From Cynocephalus volans (lineage: Eukaryota; Chordata; Mammalia; Dermoptera; Cynocephalidae): DNA of 64,000 nt. A program made the position numbers and the translations under genes. The stretch spans positions 50,021,427 through 50,085,426 of the forward strand of contig NC_084472.1 in assembly GCF_027409185.1 (NCBI RefSeq), in the 5' to 3' direction. Position 1 is the stretch's first letter. Every line of letters starts with the position of its first letter. This document shows positions 24,520 through 36,669 of this stretch, piece after piece. The notes under the pieces were generated by a model. It was given only the letters and a program-made list of their open reading frames with translations, had not been told where the DNA came from and made no database searches.

Positions 24520-25810
24520 TTCTTATTTCTAAATTCTTTAGTTATTTCAATGGAATAGAGGCAAAAGGAAGTTTAAATGTGTAGGTTCAATTTGCCATTC
24601 TGAAACCAGGAGAAGTCAGAAGGAATTCCCTGGCTGGAACAAGAGACATTAGAATGTCTTCTCTGAGGATTACAAAATTTGGCTAGACTAGGATTATTCT
24701 GCAAAACTTTAAGTTAGCTTCCTAATCTAATCATGAGGAAACACAAACGAATCCAAACTCGGGACATTCTACAAGAGAACTGGTCTGTAATCTCCAAAAA
24801 TGTCAAGGTTATGGTCAAAGGAGGACTACCAAGCAGTTTTCCATTAAAGAAAAATAAAGAGATGTGATAACTAAGTACAACATATGATCCTGGGTTGGAG
24901 TTGGATCTTCTTGCTCTAAAAGATATTTGGGGAACAGCTGGCCAAACTTGAATGGAGTCTCTAGGTAGATGTTATATGGGAGTTTCTTTCTGTTGTGGCC
25001 ACTGTTTTTATACATATTTGAAGGGGGGTTTTGCAGTTTTTGTCTGATTGTTTTTTAGTTTTGACTACTATTGGCCATTACATGATGTGACCCAGTTTAG
25101 GGAGATTTCTTCAATCCAAGGGCACACCGAGTGTCCTCCTTACAACCTCAGCTAGTGGGCAGCCTTCCCAGGAACACAAGGCATTCTGCAGGCCTCCTGT
25201 ACATTCTGTTCTGGGTGGTGTCCTAGGCAGGGAAGGGAAAGTCTTAGCTAGTGTCAGTGAGGTAGCCAGAAAAAACTCCTAGAGACTCAGGGGTCACTGT
25301 GGAATTCCTCCCCAGGAAAGGCTATACCAGAAAACACCATAGAAATATTTACAGCTGTGGGTCCCTTTTCCTTTTGGTTCATTTTTTTCCTTCAAAGATT
25401 GTATAATGTTACAACCTTTAAAATTACCTTTTTCCTCACTTGTAGAAATTCGTGTCTTTCTATTTAAAATTGTTAGGGTACTATACCAAGTATATCTCCA
25501 AAGCACAAAAACAATTTTCACAACCATAAATGGTGATGATTTTCTCCATATACTTGGAGAATCCTTGAACAGGTTTGTTCGTACCTCAGTGGGTTGAAGA
25601 CTTCTCTCTCTGAAAAGACTGCAATCCAGTAGTGTTAACGTGAAAATTCTAGCACAGGTAATTTGTGAGCTCAGGGATTATTTGTTATCATGCCTTGAAA
25701 ATAAAGGGCAGATGATTCTTAGGAATCATTAGTGGAGTTGAACATCATCTCGAGGTTCACTCCGCATTCACCAAGCAGGTGCTTTTAGTTGTGGTATGAA
25801 ACTTAAATTC
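24520..25810. other. Unannotated interval
   Basis: No recognisable repeat or exon. Open frames on both strands are under 80 codons. Confidence 0.4.
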
Positions 25811-25826
25811 CAAAATTGGAGATTAT

Positions 25827-25944
25827 GGGCCGAGCCCGTGGCGCACTCGGTAGAGTGCTGCGCTGGGAGCGCGGCGACGCTCCCGCCGTGGGTTCGGATC
25901 CTACATAGGACTGACCGGTGCACTCACTGGCTGAGTGCCGGTCA

Positions 25945-25978
<34 letters not shown>
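25827..25978 (+). mobile_element. CYN-type SINE, internally deleted variant
   Basis: It opens gggccgagcccgtggcgcac. Where the 24330 copy has the Ile-like arm, it has gggagcgcggcgacgctcccg, then the B box gggttcggatcc. The second unit is shortened to a ggtgcactcactggctgag block that runs straight into ccggtcac and about 35 A. AAATTGGAGATTAT is present on both sides (25813-25826 and 25979-25992), proving retroposition. The long uninterrupted A-tail suggests a fairly recent insertion. Confidence 0.85.
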
Positions 25979-25985
<7 letters not shown>

Positions 25986-25992
25986 GAGATTA

Positions 25993-28280
25993 TGTTTCAA
26001 GAGATTAGATCTCATGTTGAATAATAAAAATGCTTCAGAGAAGCATCTAATTTTTACTCCACTGGAAATTATAATATAGATGCCCAAATACATAGATTGA
26101 ATAAGTAAATGCCACTCCATCAAAATCATGCATTTATTACTTATAAGTCAAACAATCCCACGGCATGTGAAATCATGTGCTCATTTTTTCCATGTCACTT
26201 GTGTATCTGATTTAATTTCTTTATCATGAGCCATAGTGATAAAAGCAAGTGGTCTCTTTGGTCCACTTGGCATGCTTGCATGCTGCACGATTTCCTTCAA
26301 AGATATGAAACACTTTGCTGCTGCTCGCTTTTTTTCCATTGTTCACATCCTGTACTGTATAGAGAGTCAAAGTTTTGAAATAAGTTGACAGCCAGCACAG
26401 AAGAGCAATCTACTCAGCCTTAGGTCAAGGACTAGAAACTGTGGCTGGTATTGAATTATCTGCTTAATGCAGAGCCCTGCTCTCATTAGTGTGATGAAGC
26501 CCGGTGTGACATGGAACTGTATTGTGTGTTATCTTATGGGGGGCATATAAGATTGATTGGAGGAGCAGTCTCTCTTTTTATCCCCCAGTTTTGCTATTCA
26601 CTTTGATTTCCAGTGTATGCAAGTGTTGAGTATCCGAATGAAAAATGAAAAAATACAGCATTCCTCACACTCTTGGACACTGTTATTTCTTTCACATTCA
26701 TATTATTAAGAGCTTAAATTTATGCCTGATTCAAGAGTTATTATAGGAATTATTGCAATGGATATTAATAATGATTCTGTAGTTCGGTCTCTTTTCTGTT
26801 AGGTCTAAATAGCCTGCGTGTTAAAAAAGTATGCTTTTTTCCCACTTGTCACTTGAAATGTTTCTCACTTCCAGTGTGACCTAAACATGCAGAATGTGTT
26901 AGAAAAAAAGGTTGCATTCACCTGCATGAACCTGAAGACAAATAAACACATGTTTAAAACTTTTGTCAAAGAAGGGAGAAGTATTAAGTGACTGAAGCAG
27001 TGACTGATGGGGCAGCTTTTATCACAACCAATGCTGTTTCTGCTTATTAAATGTATTTTCAAAGATACTTAAAGTTTGTTCACCCTCAATGTTTCTAAAA
27101 TGGCTTACTATAGCAGTATTTAAAGAGCCACTGGTTGTCCCAATTTCTAAGAAATAATTTTTCTACTGAAATGAAAATGAATAAATAATAAATAAATAGG
27201 AATGCTATTTATTTTAAGAATCTGTGGCTTTTTAATGAGTGATTAATATAACCCCTAACACTAATGCAAGATATCTGAAAATTGAAATTCTTTCCATAAA
27301 AAATGTGTGACTTTCACATAACTGAGTCTATATGCTTCCTTTTGGATACCCTTGGCTTTTGGCCATTATGAAGCAGGTAAGAGTTTCTTTGGGGTCTGAG
27401 GGAGCAACTGACAGCTAATACTAAGCTATGACTTTTCCTTAGGTTGACTCATTCAGGCCTGTTGTGGATCTCAATAGAAATTTTGTGGGTTTTTTGCAAT
27501 CTTTGCATCAATGAATAGTACTCACCCTTTTTGCAGTGATTTGCTCCTCAGTTAGGAACTTGGAGTTCTCCCTCTACTTACCAAATCTAGCAAAAACATG
27601 AAGTCACCAGAGGTGATTTCAGGCAATCAATGAATCAGTGAGCAATGGCAATCCCAGTCCCAACCCCTATGGGCTCCCTCAAACCATACCAATTAAACTA
27701 GCATTATCATTTTGCATATTCATTGGAGAATTATCATAATACCTCACCATACAAGAACACCAGTTGATCAAGTTTACCAAGGCATACAAGACAAGTCTCC
27801 TACTCATATTTCAACCCTTCTTTATAGGAATTCTCAAGTTACCCCTTTGAGCATCTATGTGTAACCCTTCTCACACTAGGACTTTATTGTGCTTAGGGAA
27901 TATACAATCTGGTAGGAAAGAAACACAAATAAGGCCGAAATAATTGAGGTATTACATGATCAATTTAACTTAGGGTTTGTTATTGGCTGTTATTTTTCAG
28001 AGATAACTATTTGAGAAATCAGGATTCTATCTGAAATATAGGAATACCACAGAAGGATTTGGACCAGTCAAGGTAATGGGTTTGGTATTGCAGGAGGGGA
28101 AAGCAACCTGAAAAAGAAAAAGACCAAGTGGAAAGGAATTTTCTTTAAAAGTCTTTGAGGAAATTGGTTTGATCGATGTGGAGAATTTATAGTAGGAATT
28201 ACGGCATAAGAAATATCAGATTTTGAAAGTGAGGCACCAGTGTATATTTAATGCTGTAGGAATTAAGAACCAAATTTTGA
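25993..28280. other. Long interval without recognisable features
   Basis: AT-rich. A plus-strand donor-like GCAG/GTAAGAG at about 27376 has no supported exon upstream. No repeats I can name. Confidence 0.4.
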
Positions 28281-28289
28281 GAAATGGCA

Positions 28290-28607
28290 GGACATGATAA
28301 AAAATAATTACATTTATACACTAAGCCAACTGAAAGAAACCATAATAAAAGGTTACATACTGTATAATGCCATTTACTTGACATTCTTAAAAGGCAAAAG
28401 TATAGGGACCAAAAACAGATCACTCATTGTTGGGAGGTTAGTGTCAGAGAACATGGAGAAATTTGGGGGGATGATGGAACTGTTCTGTATCTTGCTTGTG
28501 ACAATGACCAAATGACTGTATACAGTTATCAAAACTTGCAGAATTGTACATATAAAATGGTGAATTAATTGTATCTTTACTATACTCTTAAAAAGTAAAA
28601 AAAAAAA
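28290..28607 (+). mobile_element. L1M (L1MB-like) 3' UTR
   Basis: ttacatactgtataatgcca, tttacttgacattct, ttgttgggaggttagtg, a gggatgatggaactgttct block, acttgcagaattgtaca, a ttgtatctttactatac tail and an A-run. These are the ordered blocks of an L1M 3' UTR in forward orientation. Confidence 0.75.
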
Positions 28608-28619
28608 ATCGTATTTAAT

Positions 28620-29185
28620 GATACATTTGGGCTGAAATGGAAATGAATGCTACGGGAACAAATAGAAGGAAGGATTATTAAAATTTAATGCCACAAAATA
28701 CGAATTGAAACTATTTGAAATTTTCAAACCTATCAAGGAAGATAACATAAATAGAATATAAACATATGTCTCAGGACTATATAACTTTATATTATAACAC
28801 CTTTTAGATGTAAAGGAATATTTAGATTAGCTTTCAGGATGTTTTGTTAGTTACTATCAAGCCGAGATTGTTAGGTGGATAGGAAACATGAGTCATTAAC
28901 ACCATGTTTAAAATGTTAACAACTATCAAAAATAATATTCAAAAAATTAAAGAATTACATCAATACCAACCTGCTCAATACAAAAATAAACACTCTAAAT
29001 CACTTAAAAGCAAAAATGCATAGCTTTGAGCAAATATAATTGAGTAGATAGTAAACTCATTTTGAGACGCAGGTACACATTTTGTGGTTTAGTAAAGTTA
29101 ACCAGTGTTTAGTTTTAACTCAACCATTCTTTTTCTGTTCTGAAGTATCACGCACTTAGACAGTGTCAGTGTTCAGAAACAAAAA
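28620..29185. other. Unannotated; possible 3' UTR side of the minus-strand candidate gene
   Basis: No canonical AATAAA is visible just downstream (minus strand) of the stop at 29192. An ATTAAA-type hexamer occurs near 28690 (minus strand). Otherwise unassigned. Confidence 0.3.
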
Positions 29186-29191
29186 GTTGCT

Positions 29192-29440
29192 TCACGGTTT
29201 TATGGGCACTGCCTTTGAGGGCAAGCCTTTCCTTGAGTGTTTAACTTTCCTTTTGGGAGTGAGCAGAAGAGTTGAGCAGGCTTTACATAAGTCCTCACCT
29301 TTTTGCCCTAAGAATATAACCTCCTCAGGAACTTGAAGCTTTACAGAATTGACAACAATAACTTGATTCACATCACGGAGTCCCCAGCCTTTGACAAAAC
29401 CAGCTAATTCCTTAACTGTATCAATATGCATAACATTTGA
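29192..29440 (-). pseudogene. Candidate terminal exon of an unrecognised minus-strand gene
   Basis: On the minus strand a 3' splice site (tgtttccatagctggcag) ends at 29441. It is followed by 82 open codons and a TGA at 29192-29194. The peptide begins SNVMHIDTVKELAG, contains GWGLRDVNQ and LGQKGEDLCKAC, and ends in a basic tail (TPKRKVKH, AVPIKP). The first codon is in phase 0, matching the phase-0 donor at 29746. I do not recognise the protein, and no signal peptide or membrane segment is visible. If the gene is intact this is its C-terminus. If decayed, it is a well-preserved relic. Splice sites, open frame and phase match are seen; gene status is inferred. Confidence 0.4.
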
Positions 29441-29745
29441 CTGCCAGCTATGGAAACAAGCTCATCTTATTAATGGTGAATACATATAAGTAATGATACC
29501 TTTATGGGTCTGAAGTACCACCTGTAATGTCTTGTTAGTGATGTTTCTGTAACTTTGTTCTCTAACACTCATTAGGCAGCTGACCAAGTGTACCACCCCC
29601 TTGATCTGCACTTGCACTCACAGATGAATTCTGAAAATGTGATGCTTCTATGCTGTAAGGGAACAATCTGTGAAAACCACCAGGTCTGAGCTAGGGAGAA
29701 AAAGAGTTTAGAAAATAAATGAGAGGTTAAAATTTGCCTTATTAC

Positions 29746-29935
29746 CTTATCATCTTCAGGGATGTCATCTATCTCTGAACACAGAAATCCATGATATTTG
29801 GTTGTGGTCTTTCGTATATTTTTCTTGTCCCCAGTCTGTTTGTATCTTTCAAAGCAGGAGTTAATTTTGCACTAATTATGTGATAAAAACTAGCCAAAAG
29901 CCAGAGAGCTTCTGTAATAATAGAAATAAGGTATC
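29746..29935 (-). pseudogene. Candidate penultimate exon, minus-strand gene
   Basis: Minus strand. The donor GATAAG/GTAATAAG lies at 29745/29746. There are two possible acceptors: ttttgtttgtttctacag just before 29935, and tttttatcacataattag just before 29871. The inner choice gives 126 nt with 42 open codons, no stops and phase 0 at both ends (peptide starts CKINSCFERYKQTGDKK and ends EIDDIPEDDK). The outer choice gives 190 nt with a better pyrimidine tract, but two TAG codons in the same frame. Either the inner acceptor is real or the exon has decayed. The downstream exon at 29192-29440 continues in phase. Protein not recognised. Confidence 0.38.
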
Positions 29936-30039
29936 CTGTAGAAACAAACAAAATTAGTTATGATTACATAATTGAAATATTTAAATTTTGTTCATGGTTT
30001 ACTACCTCAGATTCTACATATTATTTGTAATCATCTAGA

Positions 30040-30415
30040 TAGGTTCAGTGACGTAGTGTATAACAAACAATCCCCATGTGTGAGTAGTTTCTCTTACTCA
30101 GGTGTAGTACCTACAACCCCCCAGGCTGCTGTCCTTCTCATGTTGGTCCCATTCCAGGTTGCCATGGTCTCATGTCATCTCCAATTCACCCCACACTTCC
30201 GTGATCACTGAGTCACAGTGCGCTCCAACTCATATATGTTTCCTCCTGAAGGTGACACTTATCACTCTGTTCAGATTTCATTGGCTCAGACTGATTGTAT
30301 AGCCAATTCAGACTTCAAAGGGCAGAAAAGTGTAAACTTACATTTAAGTAGAAGTAAAGAAGAACTAGACTTTGGGGAACATTGGAAATCTCTATCAGTC
30401 ATTCACAAATAAAGA
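30040..30415. repeat. Ancient repeat, unassigned
   Basis: tgtgagtagtttctcttact, then the gtgcgctccaactcatatat and tttcattggctcagactgat blocks and agaagaactagactttggg. I recognise this order from other mammalian DNA but cannot name the family. A shorter piece with the same phrasing may lie at about 43520-43640. Confidence 0.4.
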
Positions 30416-30419
30416 TGCC

Positions 30420-30990
30420 GTGTGTCAACCTGTCCAAACAAAGCCAATATATTTGTGAATATGTTTAAGAAATTAGTTTGTGATGGATTATGCAGTTCTT
30501 TGACCAAACTAAATCAGTTTATTATTTCCAATCTATAGTCAAAAAAGTAAAATGATTATCATGTGTACACACACGTACACACATACCTTACAAAGCTTCC
30601 AATTTCAAGGTGATACACACAGTTAAATATTCTCCACCTCACTAAAATAACAGAAGTATTATGAAATATTAATTAAAGTAACATAAAAAATATGAAAAGT
30701 AATCAATAAATATCTTTCTTTGCTCAAAAAGGAGAAGAGCCTTTAACAGAGCAGAGACTATGAAAAATTGCTAACAGAAAGCAAAAGGAAAGCCACGCGA
30801 AGATGAGGCCACAGTGAAAAGACACAACCCAGTGTCCAAAGAAAAAATTTTCCTAGGGAAAGATAGTTAATAGTTCAATTAGTACATGATAAATTCTTTT
30901 GGGTAACATTTTCCCAATTGTGAAATTGCTTCATTGAATTACCATCATTGAACTTATATTTTCTTTAATGGTTTTTCCAATTTCTAGTAG
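30420..30990. other. Unannotated interval
   Basis: AT-rich, with a short ACAC tract near 30565. Nothing else recognised. Confidence 0.4.
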
Positions 30991-30999
30991 AAAGTTGTA

Positions 31000-31500
31000 A
31001 TAGCTTATATGATGATTTAGGGAACATTTTCTCTTTCCCATCTTGCCTTCAGGGGACAGTTCTACTCTCTGCCCTATTGCTGTTGGGATAGGTCCATGAC
31101 TTGCTTTGGCCAGTGGAGTATGGCTATAAGTAACATCATTTTTGAGCACAGGCCTTAGAAGCTTTGTCTGTTCAGTTTGTCTACCTCGTTGCTTCTGAAG
31201 TCCACCATTAGAGTCTGCACCAAAGGCCTGCTTTCCCTTTAGCCTGGGCCCCAGAATGAGAGCTATGGAGCAGACCACATGTCTCAGGTAGGAGATGATC
31301 CCAGCAAGATGAAAGATATGTGTAACGATCATGAACTGAACCTGCAACCTGGAGCCTGAAGACTGGGGCACAACCTAACTCAGCCAGATTGCAGCCAGTC
31401 CACAGACTGGTGAGCAAAAGAGTCAACACTGGTTTAAGCCACCGAGGTTTGGAGTGATTTATTCCAGTTCATTATTTCAGGAAAAGCTTAGCTAACACAT
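31000..31500 (+). mobile_element. MLT1-type MaLR LTR
   Basis: The 3' part reads aactcagccagattgcagcc, then gactggtgagcaaaagag, gtttaagccaccgaggttt and a final agcttagctaacac. This is the diagnostic MLT1 LTR end. The 5' part is eroded. The 146-codon open frame on the opposite strand at 30931-31371 is a by-product of this repeat. Confidence 0.6.
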
Positions 31501-32099
31501 AAGTCAAATCCAAGTGTTTGGAGACAAACTTGCTTGGAAATGCTTTAGTTAAGTAGATGCAATTGATTATAAATTATTTATTCACTTCAATACAATTCCA
31601 CATTTATTGACCATCTACCTACATGCCAGAGACTATATAAAACACTCTTCAAACATCAAATATTAATAAAATTAAACAGATCCTACATTAAAATGGTTTT
31701 CTTAGAAAATTGGGCTATCTTTTCCCTAACTGCTTTGTAGAGAACATGCCCGTTCACGTGTAAAGTATATATTTTGAATTATGCTGATTTCCGGAAAGTT
31801 TAAAAATTTAGATTTTACTATTAATTAAGACTATAAATAATCATAGTTTTATTCTTCTGTCTACCTTTTCAGCATTTGCATAGGTTGAGGTTTTGAGAAC
31901 AATTGATCTGGAAATATTATTGAAAATATAACACATGAGAACGAGTAAACATTTTCAAAATATACATAGAAGAGCAAGTGCCCATGCTGTACTCCACATG
32001 GAGTTAATTAGAGGGGGAGGGGGAGGGGTTAAATTAAAAGATGATGGTGTCTTTCCATTAAGGGGTTGATATATAAGCCTAATTTTATATCTGTGTTCC

Positions 32100-32290
32100 T
32101 TTTCTTTTGACAGCTTTATTGAAGAATAATTGACATGTAATAAACTGCACATAATTAAAGTGTGCAATTTGATATGCTTTTGACACATGAATATACTCAT
32201 AAAGCCATCACCACAATCAAGATAGTGAAAACAGCCATCATTCCTAAAGTTTCCTCCTGTCCGTTTGTAATCCCTCATGCACTCCCTGTT
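32100..32290 (-). mobile_element. L1M 3' end fragment
   Basis: gacagctttattgaagaata, attgacatgtaataaac, then tgtgcaatttgatatgc, reading as reverse-complement L1M 3' terminus. Confidence 0.65.
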
Positions 32291-32454
32291 CATTAGGGTA
32301 AAATTAAATTTTCAGGCTCCTTGTTAGGCCCGTCATTTAGTATGTTCCCAATAAATCTGGTTGAGCAAAATTTAATTCTAGGTAATATTGTGCTTTCTTG
32401 CATGGAGGGATGATAAACATGTATTCAACAGGATTTCAGAATGTAGGTAATGTT

Positions 32455-32590
32455 TAGATGAATGGTTGTCAAACAGACCTGAACTGAGAATATGAGTTGC
32501 CAAATTCACTTTTTTGTCATATGCAATTATATTTCCCCATCTATAGTATAGAATACTAGATGAAAATTTAAAGATGTTCTGGAAAAAATA
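32455..32590 (+). mobile_element. MIR-like fragment
   Basis: gttgtcaaacagacctgaac, gttgccaaattcac, then atttccccatctatagta, following MIR order. Confidence 0.5.
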
Positions 32591-32734
32591 ATTCCAGGAG
32601 GATGTTAAGTTAAAAAGAAGTTTTATGAGTAAAAAAAATCTTATGCCAAATTACTTTGGATGAGACAGGCTAAATAAGACTAAAGAGTTTTCATTACTTC
32701 AGAGACTTTAATGTGTATAGTGCTCATTGTGAAC

Positions 32735-32875
32735 TTCAAGAAGCAGTAGCAGAAGCAGCATTCCCCAAAGTAGTTTGACCATGAAACCCTTTTTTTACAT
32801 AGACACAGTTATTACTATCTCTCAGATGTTGTGTTCCTTGGAAGAGAGTTTGGGAAATTCTGACCTAATGATTGC
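32735..32875. mobile_element. hAT-like DNA transposon fragment
   Basis: gcagcattccccaaagta, then the accatgaaacccttttttta block, tattactatctctcag and gttccttggaagagagttt, ending gggaaattctgacct. The start and end read as near inverted repeats (ttccccaaag / gtttgggaa). Nonautonomous. Confidence 0.45.
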
Positions 32876-33014
32876 TTTCAATGTTTGAGTTTCTATGACT
32901 CCAAATGAAGTAACAAGGACATTTTAAGAATTAGTCTTGTTAATAACTTTCTTCTTTCTAATGGCTGAAAGATGAAATGGAGAAGAATTTAACCTTTGGT
33001 GTAAGGAAAACAAA

Positions 33015-33075
33015 ATACGCATATATACATATATATGCATACAGTATCACATATATGTATACGTACACAATATCT
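33015..33075. repeat. AT/ACAT-rich low-complexity tract
   Basis: Alternating ATAC/ATAT units such as atatatacatatatatgcat. Confidence 0.8.
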
Positions 33076-33489
33076 ATACAAAGTAATAGCAAATAAAACT
33101 AATAATTTAAGAAATATTTATGCGCCATCTTCTTAATGAGAATGATAATTCTAAGTCTCAGCATGAGAAAGAGAATGAATAAGGATGCATAGTTTTTTGT
33201 CACCCTCTACAATTGTGCCTCATAAGTGACATAATTCAGAAAAACAAAAAAAGCAGATGTCCTGGCATAGAAATATGCTAATACCTTGTTCTCATGCTGC
33301 TCTCAGCTGTGGCATCTTTCTCTGGGGTCTATGGTTCTCCTCTATTGCTGTGTCTGGAGAACACACTGAAAGGGTTTTCTTTACTCCTGTCTATATTCCA
33401 TCTGCTTATCAAAAAATAATACGATGGGAGTTTCTTACCTTCTCCCATTGCCTATTCAAAGCAGATGTAAGAGGAAAATATTTAAATGT

Positions 33490-33640
33490 CATAGCCTTAC
33501 CATGTGCTAGACATGACATTAGAACTTTTATATCCTATCTTTTTTTACATAATTAAAACTCCATAAGGGACAGATGTTATCATGCCGATTCACCTCAAAT
33601 GAGTTTTTAGAAGGAGATGAGAGATATCTATGTTTGAACA
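33490..33640 (-). mobile_element. MIR-like fragment, eroded
   Basis: accatgtgctagacatgaca, then acaaatgagtttttagaagg-like text after gacagatgttatcatgccg. Weak match to reverse-complement MIR. Confidence 0.3.
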
Positions 33641-33967
33641 TCCGCAGGTTGTTAAAAAGGACATGAAGCAAGAAGGTAAGATTACTTATGTTTCCACACA
33701 ATGGATGCTTGATAGGGTCAGGATGGAAATTGGGCTTGTCAGGCCCTGATAGCCGAGCTCTTTCAAGTCTAAGCACCCAACATAGTGTTGTGTGTGTATT
33801 TTTTTAAAATTGACTTCTACCATGCATGCTGTTTAAATTGCTTAGTGCATATGCATTGTGAATGTATCTTCATTTAATTAAGCATTCTTATACAATAACA
33901 TTGTAATGTATTCAGTGTATGTTGAAAAGATGAACAATGATTCGTTGAACTAAATCCTCTCTTGTTA

Positions 33968-34135
33968 GGGACAGCAAACTTTCTCTTTAAAGGGCCGCAG
34001 AGTAAACGTTTTGGGCTTGTGGGCTATATGGGAACTAATTGGTCATAGCAGCTACTCAACTTTGCTATTGCAGTGAGAAATCGATCTAAGATCTACACTT
34101 ACAGTTCAGATTCATTTAATAAAACTATTCTTTTT
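33968..34135. mobile_element. hAT-type nonautonomous element fragment
   Basis: gacagcaaactttctcttta, aagggccgcagagtaaac, gttttgggcttgtgggc, then agctactcaactttgc. These are the standard ordered blocks of the hAT MITE also seen at 22885, at its opposite end. Confidence 0.65.
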
Positions 34136-34139
34136 TAAA

Positions 34140-34891
34140 ACCCCTACACAAGTTGCTATATGTTTGGACATTAGGAAGATTATAGAAATATTTTTATTTA
34201 ATTCAAGAGAATAGGATGGAATAGAGTAGGAAAATTTATGTTTTTTCTTTATGTGCTTTTGCATTGTTTTTACCAGATACAACAAGGAAACATTTTTGTT
34301 TCTGTTAATTAAATAAATCCCAGTGATCCCACCTTATCTGAGCAACTCAGTACTCTGGAGCAGATTACCCTTCTGACTATTTGTTTATTTTTAACAAAAT
34401 AAAAGCTATATCCATTCCCTCCTACTGCAGACAATAAAAAGACAAGGATTGTTAAGCATATAATACATTTTTATTTTCCCAAGATAGGAACGGCATTAAT
34501 AGACAATGATCACACCCAAATACTAATATTCTAAAATCAAATTTATCATTTTTTAATAGACACATTCCAACATTTAACTGAATTAACCTATTCAGTTACC
34601 TGAAAATATATCCTAAAAGTGGTTTATATTGAAGCACGTTAAATAAGATTATGTTGATCAAGTTTAAATGTTTAAAGGACTGTGAACATTTCCCTGAGTT
34701 GGGGCTGAAAGGAAAGTGCTGTTACTATTTTGTGTTCAGCATTTGGTTACATCAGCTTTTCTCAACCTTTCTTTCACCACCACTATCTCCCTCCACCCCC
34801 AAGAAGACTTTTCAGATATTTTTTTCCCTAATTGTCTCCCAAATGAAATTTTAATACTACAGATATACTGTATATTTGTTTATGTGCTGTG

Positions 34892-34931
<40 letters not shown>

Positions 34932-35577
34932 CTGTGCTTTATATATGAAAGGAGTACGATTATCTTACCCTCAAAGAACCTATGTTGCCCCTTCAGGGGC
35001 AGTATTGTTTACCCCTACTTCAATTTTTTCCAGGGATTAGACTAATGCTCCGTGAAGTAGAACTTCAGGAATGTGATCACTATGTACTAGAGAAAATTCC
35101 AAACTTCTTGTGGAGGATCCTCTCTTGATTTTACCTTGAGCAGAAATAGGGAGCTCTTCTTTCATACAAACACATATCCAAGTCAGACTTCTCAGCTTTC
35201 ATGACATGACATCATTTAACCTCTGTTGTCTAAAACACATGGATTCTCATTTAAACAGTGACATGTAAAGGCTGCTCTCCAAGTTCTCCTGGGGAGATAA
35301 AATCCCCTTGCCTTAGGACTTAATCACAATCTGTATACCTGAGGATACAATCTGTCAATTCCTTATTCTAAAATCAATTTCTTGATTAAGTAAAACTGTT
35401 GAAGAGCATCATTTTGCCAGCCTCTCACGTCCCCACAAATCTACTAACCTACTTTTACGGAATTTGAATTTGCTATGAATGCCATCCTACTATACTGATG
35501 ACCATTTTAAGAAACCACTCCAAGCAATTCATTATGGTATTTACTATAATGATGCTCTTAAAGTCACAGCTCATTAC
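34140..35577. other. Unannotated interval with a (TG)n tract
   Basis: A (TG)n microsatellite lies at 34893-34929 (about 18 units). The rest is AT-rich and unassigned. Confidence 0.5.
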
Positions 35578-35731
35578 ATAGGACAAATCCTCTTTATGAG
35601 CATGGGATAAATTTCTCTTTGATCTCATCCTGTGAATGGACAGCCTCCTCTTGAGCAACACATTTATTTTTCTTATTATGGACACAGTGAATCAAATCGA
35701 TTTCATGGCCTACTTCTAACACATGCATCTC
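35578..35731 (-). pseudogene. Candidate exon, minus-strand gene; in-frame stop
   Basis: Minus strand. The acceptor atgctttctctaacag ends at 35732. Then come 45 open codons in phase 0 (EMHVLEVGHEIDLIHC... to EIKEKFIPCS), a TAA at 35594-35596, and a donor-like TAT/GTAATG at 35577. The phase-0 start matches the phase-0 donor at 41866. If the two-base-shifted frame is used after the FIP segment, it stays open to the donor and would enter the outer version of the 29746 exon in phase, as expected of a frameshifted pseudogene. Alternatively the TAA ends a shorter product. Protein not recognised. Confidence 0.33.
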
Positions 35732-35839
35732 CTGTTAGAGAAAGCATTTTTCTGTACTAGTTTACCTTCTGACTTCATCCTTCCACATCCTTTTCTACCT
35801 TACTCTGATTTCAATGTTATTTTCTTGTTAATTTACATT

Positions 35840-36665
35840 TTAGGTAATTTTGTTGAAGAACAAAAAACATGCAGAAATGTGTACAAATGATAAGTACAAG
35901 GCTGGATAAACTTCACAAAAGAAATACACCTATGTAACTAGCATACACATGAAGAAACAGACCATCACCAAAAGCCCTCTCATGTCTCTTCTCAGTCACT
36001 ACTCATGACCTCCTCAAGATAACCCCCAGCTAGACTTCGAATACCATAGATTAGTTTTGCCTGACTTTAAAATTTATATCCATAAAATCCTACAGAATTT
36101 ATTATTTTGCATTTAGATTATGACTCTCAGTATTATGTTTATAAGATCCATGAACGTTGCAGGTAGGAAAAATTTATTCTCGTTGTTTAAATATTCCATT
36201 TTATTTATATACTTTAACTGCATTTTTTATTTTACTGTTAAGAGACATGTTGTTTCCAGTTTGCTATTAATACAAATAGTTTTCATAAAAGACTTCTGAT
36301 TAACATATTGTAAAGTTCTATAGACCATATATTTAAGATGGGCCATCTCTCTGCTTGAGTTCAGTTTTCCAAAATAGGCAGACCAATTTACAATCCCACT
36401 AGCAGTAAATGAACATTTCAGTTGCTCCATATCCTTTCAAATACTTGGTATTATCAGTCTTTTTTCATTGTAGCCATCTGGGTAAATGCATAGCTGTATA
36501 TCATTTTGGTTTAATTTGCATTTCTCTGATGACTAGTAAGGGTGAGCATCTTTTCATACTTACTGGCTATTTGGATATTCTCTTTTGAAAAGTGCCTGTT
36601 CAAAGTTACTCCCCATTTTTCTATTGTGTTATTAAATTTCAATTGTATTTTTCTTACTATGTATT
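35840..36665 (-). mobile_element. L1M 3' region
   Basis: Reverse-complement L1M wording: aaatacacctatgtaactag, a ctctcatgtctcttctcag block, accatagattagttttgcct, ttccagtttgctattaatac, a ccaatttacaatcccacta block, tttgcatttctctgatgac, then actggctatttggatattc. About 800 bp, old. Confidence 0.75.
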
Positions 36666-36669
36666 AATT

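Noticed and set aside
30931..31371. 146-codon minus-strand open frame
   Set aside because: Lies antisense within an MLT1-type LTR; a repeat by-product.
32009..32028. G-quadruplex at the GGGGGAGGGGGAGGGG tract
   Set aside because: Only three G-runs in close succession; a fourth is missing.
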